DNA from: Burkholderia cepacia ATCC 25416
GTDB lineage: Bacteria; Pseudomonadota; Gammaproteobacteria; Burkholderiales; Burkholderiaceae
Direction: 5' to 3'
Length of the DNA: 64,000 nt
Assembly: GCF_001411495.1 (NCBI RefSeq)
Contig: NZ_CP012982.1
Location: 868,001 to 932,000, forward strand
In this document: in pieces, positions 54,600-64,000 of the stretch
How positions within the stretch are numbered: position 1 is the first letter of the stretch
Layout of the letters: each line of letters starts with the position of its first letter
Notes under the pieces: model-generated
Seen by the model: the letters and a program-made list of their open reading frames with translations, nothing else
The model's database searches: none
What the model was told of the DNA's origin: nothing
Position numbers and translations under genes: made by a program

Positions 54600-54678
54600 A
54601 ATACGGGGACAGCGATGCGGCGGAATCGTGGCGACAGGGTCGGATCGCGTTCCTGCGATCCGGTTTCCCGTATTTTTT
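54600..54678 (+). ncRNA. candidate small RNA ending in a T-tract
   Basis: AATACGGG (54600-54607) pairs with CCCGTATT (54667-54674), which runs into TTTTTT. Inside, GGATCGC (54642-54648) and GCGATCC (54655-54661) form a perfect hairpin with loop GTTCCT. A closed structure of about 79 nt ending in Ts in a gene-free gap suggests a small RNA or a long terminator. No promoter was identified. Confidence 0.25.
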
Positions 54679-54757
54679 GATTCCGTTCGGGCATTAATGC
54701 ACGGCTTTATTCCACAGTCCGTTGCAATGTTATCCGCGCGCCGGCGCGGGGCTCCCG

Positions 54758-54796
54758 CGCCGGTCGCCCACGCCGGTCGCCCACGCCGGTCGCCCG
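54758..54796. repeat. 13-bp tandem repeat, three copies
   Basis: CGCCGGTCGCCCA occurs three times head to tail, the last copy ending in G instead of A. It ends 2 bp before the oxoprolinase stop codon. Such short GC repeats may vary in number between strains. Confidence 0.85.
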
Positions 54797-54798
54797 GC

Positions 54799-58461
<3,663 letters not shown>

Positions 58462-58581
58462 GATGTCGGGTCGATGCGTCGTGAAATCGAGGACGAGCGC
58501 CGCCGCACGGCGCGCGCGGCGCGCCATGTCACGGTGTCGATGAAAAGGGGAGGACAACGCGGGGCGGACCGCCCCGCCGGT

Positions 58582-59880
58582 TCAGGCGGCGTCCAGTTCG
58601 CGGCCGCGTGTCTCGGGCAGCGTCAGCGCGGCGACGATCACCACGCCGTACGCGGCGACCGCGAAGATGCCGATGCTCATGCCGAGCCCGTATTGCTTGG
58701 ACAGCGCGCCGATCAGGAACGGGAACAGCGCACCGATCGCGCGGCCCACGTTGTAGCAGAAGCCCTGGCCGGAGCCGCGCACGCGGGTCGGGAACAGTTC
58801 GGTGAGGAATGCGCCCATCCCGGAGAAGATGCCCGATGCGAAGAAGCCGAGCGGGAAACCGAGCCACAGCATCGACGCGTTGGTCAGGTTCAGCGACGTG
58901 TACGCGAACGCGATCACCATCGAGCCCAGCGCGAACAGGATGAAGTTCGGCTTGCGGCCGAGGCGGTCGGTCAGGTACGCGCTCGTCAGGTAGCCGACCC
59001 ACGAGCCGAAGATGATCATCGCCAGATAACCGCCGGTGCCCATCACCGTGAGGTGACGCTCGGTCTTCAGGAAGGTCGGTAGCCACGTCGTGATCGCGTA
59101 GTAGCCGCCCTGCGCGCCGGTCGTCAGCAGCGCCGCGCGCAGCGTCGTCGTGATCAGCTTCGGCGCGAAGATCTCCGTGAGGCGCGGCGCGTCGGCCACT
59201 TTCGCCTGCGCGGCCTTCTCCTTCTCGTAGACGTCCGGCTCCTTCACGTAGCGGCGGATCGCGACGACCAGCAGTGCCGGTGCGAGCCCGACGAGGAACA
59301 GCGCGCGCCACGCCTGCTCGGCGGGCAGCACCGAGAACAGCAGCGCATACAGCAGCGCGCACAGCCCCCAGCCGATCGCCCAGCCCGACTGCACGAGGCC
59401 GACCGCCTTGCCGCGGTCGCGCGCGCGGATCACTTCGCCGATCAGCACGGCGCCGGCCGTCCATTCGCCGCCGAAGCCGAAGCCCATCAGCGCGCGCGCG
59501 GCGAGCAGCTGATGGTAGTTTTGCGCGAGCCCGCACAACGCGGTGAACACGGCGAACCACAGCACCGTGAGCTGCAGTGTGCGCACGCGGCCGATCCGGT
59601 CGGACAGGATGCCGGCGATCCAGCCGCCGGCCGCCGACGCGAGCAGCGTGACCGTGCCGATGAAGCCCGCATCCGCGAACGAGATACCCCAGGTCGCGAC
59701 GAGCGTCGGGATCACGAACGACAGCATCTGCGTGTCCATCCCGTCGAGCATGTAGCCGACCTTGCAGCTCCAGAACGCGCGGCGCTCGCGCGGCTGCGCG
59801 TCGCCGTACCACGAGAACAGGCCGTTGCGCTCGGGGCTCGCGGGCTCCGCGGCGTTCGCCGCGAGGGTCTTGCTTTCCAT
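58582..59880 (-). CDS. MFS transporter, sugar/carboxylate symporter type
   Basis: A 432-residue inner-membrane protein with 12 helices. Typical marks are GYMLDGMDTQMLSFVIPTL in helix 1, GILSDRIGRVRTLQL in the A-loop and ALMGFGFGGEWTAGAVLIGE in helix 4, as in the aromatic-acid and sialate H+ symporters. AGGAG precedes the ATG giving MESKTL. It lies between the cyclase-family and oxoprolinase genes and probably imports their substrate, such as 5-oxoproline or a related lactam. Confidence 0.92.
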   Translation of the reverse strand: MESKTLAANAAEPASPERNGLFSWYGDAQPRERRAFWSCKVGYMLDGMDTQMLSFVIPTLVATWGISFADAGFIGTVTLLASAAGGWIAGILSDRIGRVRTLQLTVLWFAVFTALCGLAQNYHQLLAARALMGFGFGGEWTAGAVLIGEVIRARDRGKAVGLVQSGWAIGWGLCALLYALLFSVLPAEQAWRALFLVGLAPALLVVAIRRYVKEPDVYEKEKAAQAKVADAPRLTEIFAPKLITTTLRAALLTTGAQGGYYAITTWLPTFLKTERHLTVMGTGGYLAMIIFGSWVGYLTSAYLTDRLGRKPNFILFALGSMVIAFAYTSLNLTNASMLWLGFPLGFFASGIFSGMGAFLTELFPTRVRGSGQGFCYNVGRAIGALFPFLIGALSKQYGLGMSIGIFAVAAYGVVIVAALTLPETRGRELDAA

Positions 59881-59923
59881 GGTGATGCTCCTGTCGTGAT
59901 GCGCCGTCAAACGGCGGTCGTGC

Positions 59924-59971
59924 GTGCGGTATGTGGTGCGGTACGTCGTGCGATATGTGGTGCGGGCCGTC
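59924..59971. repeat. 12-bp degenerate tandem repeat, four copies
   Basis: Four units of the form GTGCGGTATGTG, GTGCGGTACGTC, GTGCGATATGTG and GTGCGGGCCGTC follow one another between two genes. The alternating GTG/GTC ends suggest a 24-bp higher order. The role is unknown; copy number may vary. Confidence 0.8.
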
Positions 59972-59982
59972 GTCGCCCCGGA

Positions 59983-60756
59983 TCAGAATACGGCCAGCGA
60001 CGCGTTCGTGATGTCGGTCATCAGCATGTGGCCGGGCGTGTGCGCGATCGCGATCGGCAGCTTCGCGTCCATCAGCGCCGTTTGCGGCGTCACGCCGCAC
60101 GCCCAGAACACCGGCAGCTCGCCGTCGCGGATCGTCACCGCGTCGCCGAATTCGGGCGCGTTAAGGTCGGCGATGCCCAGTTCGCGCGGATCGCCGAGAT
60201 GGATCGGCGCGCCGTGCACGCCCGGAAACCGGCTCGTGACCTGCACCGCGCGGATCGCGTCGGCGCCGCGCATCGGCCGCATCGACACGACGAGCTGGCC
60301 ACCGAAGATCCCCGCCCGGCGGTTCGGGATCGACGTGCGGTACATCGGCACGTTGCGCCCCTCCTCGACGTGGCGCAGGCCGATCCCTTCGCGTGCCAGC
60401 ATGTCCTCGAACGAGAACGAGCAGCCGATCGCGAACACGACGAAATCGTCGCGCCACAGCGCGTCCAGCGACTCGACGCGCTCGGTCAGGCGGCCGTCGC
60501 GATAGACGTTGTAGCTCGGCACGTCGGTGCGGATGTCGAGATCCTCGCCGAGCGCGTCGACCCGGAACGCGCCCGGTTCGCCGACGCCCAGCAGCGGGCA
60601 GGCTTTCGGATTCGCCTGACAGAAGCGCAGGAAATCGTGCGCGTACGCATCGGGCAGGATCGCGAGGTTCGCTTGCGCGTACGGACCGCAATGGCCCGCG
60701 GTCGGGCCGCGGAATGCGCCGCGGCGCACGGACTGGCGGAATTCGGAAGGCGTCAT
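59983..60756 (-). CDS. D-glutamate-cyclase-family protein (DUF1445, putative hydro-lyase)
   Basis: A 257-residue cytoplasmic protein of the DUF1445/YcsI family: [64 protein letters not shown] and [14 protein letters not shown] are all family segments. The mammalian relative DGLUCY converts D-glutamate to 5-oxo-D-proline reversibly. Here it is the first gene of an operon that ends in a 5-oxoprolinase-type enzyme, which supports a D-glutamate or 5-oxoproline role. The ribosome-binding site is weak. It is divergent from LysR. Confidence 0.88.
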   Translation of the reverse strand: MTPSEFRQSVRRGAFRGPTAGHCGPYAQANLAILPDAYAHDFLRFCQANPKACPLLGVGEPGAFRVDALGEDLDIRTDVPSYNVYRDGRLTERVESLDALWRDDFVVFAIGCSFSFEDMLAREGIGLRHVEEGRNVPMYRTSIPNRRAGIFGGQLVVSMRPMRGADAIRAVQVTSRFPGVHGAPIHLGDPRELGIADLNAPEFGDAVTIRDGELPVFWACGVTPQTALMDAKLPIAIAHTPGHMLMTDITNASLAVF

Positions 60757-60861
60757 GAGGTTCTGTCGCTTGTCGGTGTGTCGTCGGGATGACGGTGCCG
60801 TGTCATCGGATACGGCGAAGAATAGAAAAGAAAAAATTTTGTCGCCAACGAGTTTTTTTGC

Positions 60862-60892
60862 GCTTCGTGTATAGAATTTCTTTACACGAAGC
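60862..60892. promoter_or_regulatory. inverted repeat, candidate LysR operator
   Basis: GCTTCGTGTA (60862-60871) and TACACGAAGC (60883-60892) are exact complements separated by 11 bp. The outer bases of the gap and arms satisfy T-N11-A. It lies between LysR and the cyclase-family operon, in a local AT-rich patch. Confidence 0.6.
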
Positions 60893-60961
60893 CGGGTTTT
60901 CCCCAGTCCCGTTCATTTTTTCAGCGGGACAAGCTGCGCGCCCAACGCCTTGCCGACCACC

Positions 60962-61894
60962 ATGAACACGCGTTTTCTCGAAACCTTCGTCACGCTCGCG
61001 AAGCTGCGCAACTTCCGCACGACGGCCGCCGCGCTGCACGCGACGCCGGCCGCGATCTCGCAGCGCCTGAAGGCGCTCGAGGACGAATTGCAGACGGTAC
61101 TCGTCGACCGCGGCAGCCGCGAGTTCCGGCTCACGCCGAACGGCGAATACCTGCTCGGCTACGCGAAAGCCGTGGTCGAGGCGACGCAGGAACTGCAGGC
61201 CGCCGCGTCCGGCGAAAGTGCGTTGCGCGGGAAGCTGCGGCTCGGCGTGATCGAGACCGTCGTGCACAGCTGGCTGCCGCACTACATGCGGCGTCTGGCG
61301 GCCGACTATCCGCAGCTGGAAATCGACCTGACCGTCGACGTCAGCGTCGTGCTGCAGCGCCGGCTGATGGCCGGCGAGCTCGACCTGATCATCCGCGTGG
61401 AAGGCAGCGACGAAGCGTCGGTCGTGTGCGATGCGCTCGCGAACTATCCGGTGCGCTGGATCGCGCGGGCGGGGCTGCTGCCGAATACGCGCTCGGGCCT
61501 CGCGCGGCAGGTGCTGCGCCAGCCGATTCTCACGTACGGGCGCGGTACGGCGCCCCACCGTGCGCTCGAGGATATCGTCCGTACCCTTGCGCATGCGCAC
61601 GGCGTGCCGCTGTCGGACACGCGCATCACCGGGTCGCCGTCCATCTCCGTGATCGTTCAGCTCGTGCGCGACGGTTTCGGTGTCGCGGCGATTCCGGTGC
61701 TGTTCGTCGATGCGCTGATCGAGAGCGGCGAAGTCGTCGAGCTGCCGCTGCAGCCGTCGCCGCCGTCGATCGTCGTGTCGATGTCGCGGCGGGCGGATGC
61801 GCCGAGGTTCGTGCACGGCGCGTCGATTGCGGCGCGGGTCGCGTGTCACGAGTATTGCGAGAAGAGTACGCGGCGGTTGGTTGAAGCGCTTTGA
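60962..61894 (+). CDS. LysR-family transcriptional regulator
   Basis: A 310-residue regulator with the helix-turn-helix at 1-60 (FLETFVTLAKLRNFRTTAAA, TPAAISQRLKALEDE) followed by the effector domain (LGVIETVVHSWLPHYMRRL). The ATG giving MNTRFLETF is chosen although the ribosome-binding site is poor; a TTG at 60950 adds four residues. It is divergent from the cyclase, MFS and oxoprolinase operon and probably activates it. Confidence 0.92.
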   Translation: MNTRFLETFVTLAKLRNFRTTAAALHATPAAISQRLKALEDELQTVLVDRGSREFRLTPNGEYLLGYAKAVVEATQELQAAASGESALRGKLRLGVIETVVHSWLPHYMRRLAADYPQLEIDLTVDVSVVLQRRLMAGELDLIIRVEGSDEASVVCDALANYPVRWIARAGLLPNTRSGLARQVLRQPILTYGRGTAPHRALEDIVRTLAHAHGVPLSDTRITGSPSISVIVQLVRDGFGVAAIPVLFVDALIESGEVVELPLQPSPPSIVVSMSRRADAPRFVHGASIAARVACHEYCEKSTRRLVEAL

Positions 61895-62014
61895 GGCGTG
61901 GGGCGCGCAAGGCGGTGTTTTTCGGGTTCCTGGGCGGGTATCTCGCTTGTGACCAGGACGGGGGCGGGTTCACTTCCTCACCGAGTTGCCCATCGAAGCG
62001 AATCCGGCTTCCTC

Positions 62015-62101
62015 TCACCGCTCGACGTTTCTGGTACGAATCTTGAGTAATTCAATAAACGCACGAACGGATTCGACATGACGCTTTGCCTTGGCGCCAA
62101 T
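62015..62101 (-). pseudogene. possible LysR C-terminal fragment
   Basis: A 28-codon stretch reads GAKAKRHVESVRAFIELLK and ends RNVER before a stop. The segment RHVESVRAFIELL resembles the final helix of many LysR regulators. A stop codon precedes it, so nothing upstream is left in frame. The call rests on a short match. Confidence 0.25.
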
Positions 62102-62228
62102 TTAATTTCCCGGTGCAGGAGGCCTCTCTATAACGGCGTCGACATAAATGGATAGCGGTAGGTTTCTGATGACAAACGGCGACAAGGCTGCCGTATAGCA
62201 CGTGGCAGGTTACCCTAAGCCCGGCAAA

Positions 62229-62361
62229 TCATCGCGACACAACACATTGTCAACCTCGTACACATCGAACTGTCCCAGCCTCTTGTGCTTCGTTGGATAG
62301 AGCCAACCATAGGAACCGCCCATTACATAAAAATACGTTTCCGAGGTAGCGGGTGTACCCA
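62229..62361 (-). pseudogene. C-terminal remnant of an unidentified protein
   Basis: A 43-codon open stretch reads SETYFYVMGGSYGWLYPTKH then KRLGQFDVYEVDNVLSR and a stop. It has coding-like, aromatic-rich composition unlike random DNA, but a TAG lies just upstream and no start fits. I take it as the end of a decayed gene belonging to the AT-rich segment. Confidence 0.35.
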
Positions 62362-62547
62362 ACTAATTTATTCAGATGAAAGATTGGAATATTTTTTAAA
62401 GTCATTTTCACCGACAGACTTTCGGCACTTCATTCAAACATAGGTTTAGAAATTTTTAAATTAATAAAATCATCGAAAATACAATAAAACGTCGCCCCCG
62501 AAGCTTACTCAGCCCTCAACCCCAACCACCCATTTATTGGCATAACA

Positions 62548-62715
62548 TTATAATGGTACATGCCAAACAAAAGTAGATTTTATCCGCCCCCTCCAACCTC
62601 GATACGCCCCCTCCAACCTCGATACGCCCCCTCCAACTGAGTGAACGTATTTATTCATCAAATCCACCGTCTCATCAAATTCATCTTCATTAGCCAATAC
62701 AACGACCTGAGCTTC
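62548..62715 (-). pseudogene. remnant with acidic helix and repeat-scrambled C-terminus
   Basis: A 55-codon stretch begins EAQVVVLANEDEFDETVDLM then NKYVHSVGGG, which looks like real protein, and then runs into three copies of a 20-bp repeat that shift the frame with each copy. A TGA lies directly upstream; the codons before it (VRFVHNLLKGGVS) also look protein-like, so the gene may be cut by that stop. Confidence 0.3.
62585..62637. repeat. 20-bp tandem repeat, 2.65 copies
   Basis: CGCCCCCTCCAACCTCGATA is present twice in full and once over its first 13 bases. It is GC-rich inside AT-rich DNA. Twenty is not a multiple of three, so copy number changes the frame of any gene crossing it. Confidence 0.9.
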
Positions 62716-62779
62716 TCATGAAACTCCGCCCTTCAAGAGATTGTGTACAAACCTGACGAAAACTTGGCGCGCAAACCAT

Positions 62780-63364
62780 TTACCGAGTTAACCTACCCTT
62801 CAGGATGGGCACCCGACGGCGAATCTTCGAGACGTTCCCAGCACGATCGGTATAAGTAATCACAAATCGGTGATCTTCGACCACAACCTCTTTAATGGAG
62901 GCAAAAGCATCCATCCCTTGGGGTATATCCAACGCAATCTCCCCAACGACTCGAGATTGCTTTGAGAACATGGCGTACATAGGAAGAGGATTCCGTTTGC
63001 TGAGCAAAACAACGCCACGCTCCACGTCATAAGCTTCGACGAAGGGGAACGGACCACCCAGCCCTTTCCTCTCGCTATAGAAGTAGGTTGTCGAACACTG
63101 TGTTCCACAAGGAAGGTCAATAACAAAAACTCCGGAAGTCATCGATATATTCGTTGGCGCATTAGGGTAATCGATGATCTTCTTCTCGCCGGCTGAGCCG
63201 GATGCATAGATCCCGCAATTCGCACCGCTGCCGAATTCCTGGCATCGCACCTTGATCTGACTAGAACCATCAGGAAAGTTCGTTGATTCATCTAGTGCGA
63301 CAGCTAAGGCACCGCCTGCAATCAGAACAAGACAACTATATATGGCAAATCTGACAATCCTCAT
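62780..63364 (-). CDS. exported protein of unknown function with CGTQC motif
   Basis: A 194-residue protein. The start used (MRIVRFAIYS) has GGAAGG in front; a longer in-frame start at 63397 lacks one. The N-terminus is a signal peptide or anchor (FAIYSCLVLIAGGALAVAL). The mature part has Cys41 and Cys50 and then Cys86 and Cys90 in LPCGTQCSTTYFYS. Low GC and Lys/Ile-rich codons differ from the rest of the window. It lies 50 bp after the next gene, with which it shares layout. An immunity or cell-envelope role is possible but unproven. Confidence 0.7.
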   Translation of the reverse strand: MRIVRFAIYSCLVLIAGGALAVALDESTNFPDGSSQIKVRCQEFGSGANCGIYASGSAGEKKIIDYPNAPTNISMTSGVFVIDLPCGTQCSTTYFYSERKGLGGPFPFVEAYDVERGVVLLSKRNPLPMYAMFSKQSRVVGEIALDIPQGMDAFASIKEVVVEDHRFVITYTDRAGNVSKIRRRVPILKGRLTR

Positions 63365-63414
63365 CACGAACACCTTCCAGACTATTCTCTCATTCAATCG
63401 GCAGTATTAACGGG

Positions 63415-63978
63415 TCAATTCATGGCTGCGCAACCATTCATCATCGACGTTATTGCCCGAATCTTCGATCCATCTTTACTCAAAACAAAATACCTTTCTT
63501 TACAAGTTTCTCGACCACCATCTTTAGATTCAGCATGATATCGAACTTTAATCAGAAAGCTGTCTGGACGAGTATGCAGATCAATTACAATGGTCCGCCC
63601 CTGCGCATCCTTCATGGGCTCAATGCCATTGTTAGAAAACTCTGCAAGCACCATTGATTCCTGCCCACTCAAGAGATCTGAAAGCGTAAAATATCGACAC
63701 TCCGCACCACAGCTATGCCTAGCAATATAAAATCGACCACCAGCATTCACATCGGGCTGACCTATGAGTTTCCCATAATTATCTCGCCACAATCCCCCAT
63801 CATTCCTAGCAAAGGACGGAATCTGTATCGGGCCGCGATACACATCAGCTCGATAATTCGAGAATTTTGGAATTACACCTCGAGCATGTGAATTCAAAAT
63901 ACAGAAATTCTGAACTCCAATAAATAAGATGGATAAGACAGCCCATAAAATATACCTTCTATCAATCAATAAGATCAT
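63415..63978 (-). CDS. exported protein of unknown function with CGAEC motif
   Basis: A 187-residue protein with an N-terminal membrane segment (YILWAVLSILFIGVQNFCIL). The outer part contains Cys90 and Cys94 in RHSCGAECRYFTLSD, then acidic and basic stretches, Cys residues at KDGGRETCKERYF and the end NGCAAMN. GAGGTGCACTAG precedes the ATG. It is first of a two-gene unit with the CGTQC protein and shares its plan: short anchor, then a beta-rich domain with CG-x-x-C at nearly the same position. I do not recognise the family. Confidence 0.7.
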   Translation of the reverse strand: MILLIDRRYILWAVLSILFIGVQNFCILNSHARGVIPKFSNYRADVYRGPIQIPSFARNDGGLWRDNYGKLIGQPDVNAGGRFYIARHSCGAECRYFTLSDLLSGQESMVLAEFSNNGIEPMKDAQGRTIVIDLHTRPDSFLIKVRYHAESKDGGRETCKERYFVLSKDGSKIRAITSMMNGCAAMN

Positions 63979-64000
63979 CTAGTGCACCTCGACTCACCGC

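Larger units (their letters stand above)
54209..54798. other. intergenic region with rpfR promoter and structured segment
   Basis: This 590-bp gap lies upstream of rpfR and downstream of the oxoprolinase gene. The stretch 54390-54500 is AT-richer and should contain the rpfR promoter. The rest holds an RNA-like structure at 54600-54678 and a tandem repeat at 54758-54796. No protein frame is convincing. Confidence 0.55.
61895..62779. other. AT-rich intergenic junction with gene remnants
   Basis: Composition drops visibly from about 62,040 onward compared with everything to the left. The region has no intact gene. On the minus strand it holds three short open stretches with protein-like sequence (62015-62101, 62229-62361, 62548-62715) and a 20-bp tandem repeat. 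It looks like the junction of an acquired segment. Confidence 0.6.

Noticed and set aside
54449..54694. 81-codon minus-strand frame upstream of rpfR
   Set aside because: It has a Pro/Arg-rich sequence without motifs or ribosome-binding site and overlaps the structured RNA-like segment.
59924..59971. possible CRISPR-like array
   Set aside because: The units are 12 bp, contiguous and without spacers, so it is a simple tandem repeat.
62470..62575. short minus-strand frame ending MPINGWLGLRAE
   Set aside because: It is fewer than 25 codons with stops on both sides and has no match I can name. Too short to call even as a remnant.

Overview
The window is high-GC DNA with the gene content and codon use of a Burkholderia cepacia complex bacterium. 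The best anchor is the convergent pair rpfF (51296-52159) and rpfR (52205-54208), the synthase and sensor of the BDSF quorum signal. In B. cenocepacia I recall this pair on chromosome 2, so the window is probably from that replicon. Most of it is accessory metabolism: small catabolic or transport operons, each facing a divergent regulator (AraC, LysR, TetR, MarR, Lrp or Rrf2). I saw no rRNA, tRNA, CRISPR array or complete insertion sequence.

Layout. 0-5.6 kb: an AraC regulator divergent from a GMC oxidoreductase and a Baeyer-Villiger monooxygenase fused to an esterase. 5.9-6.6 kb: a HigB/HigA-like toxin-antitoxin pair. 6.6-9.2 kb: a DedA/PAP2/LssY membrane protein and a small zinc-peptidase-like protein. 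9.5-11.9 kb: a NarL-type two-component system. 12.0-12.6 kb: an antitoxin with a large palindromic operator and a frameshifted ParE/RelE toxin. 12.7-17.4 kb: an MFS carrier and a Tat-exported binding protein, divergent from a TctD/TctE-like two-component system. 18.0-26.7 kb: a branched-chain-type ABC transporter with a fused LivH-LivM permease, divergent from LysR, a flavoprotein and two carboxymuconolactone-decarboxylase (CMD) fold proteins. 26.7-29.6 kb: Lrp, ornithine cyclodeaminase and CtlX, a likely citrulline to ornithine to proline route. 29.7-34.9 kb: DUF2760 and two divergent Hsp70 proteins.

35-40 kb: Rrf2 beside a truncated flavoprotein gene, then LysR, a DSD1-family PLP enzyme, an ornithine cyclodeaminase/iminosuccinate reductase homologue and a HAD phosphatase. 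40-47.3 kb: GST, YciI, MarR, TetR, an NAD-binding reductase, a PEP-mutase-like enzyme, an aldo/keto reductase remnant, an MFS pump and AraC. 47.4-50.8 kb: a 55-residue protein, a periplasmic DUF3857/transglutaminase protein and a decayed APC permease. 51.3-54.2 kb: rpfF and rpfR. 54.8-61.9 kb: a 5-oxoprolinase-type enzyme, an MFS carrier and a D-glutamate-cyclase-family protein, divergent from LysR.

From about 62 kb the DNA turns AT-rich and is littered with short gene remnants. It then carries two exported, mutually similar proteins of unknown function with a shared CG-x-x-C motif. This looks like the edge of a horizontally acquired island that continues past the right end.
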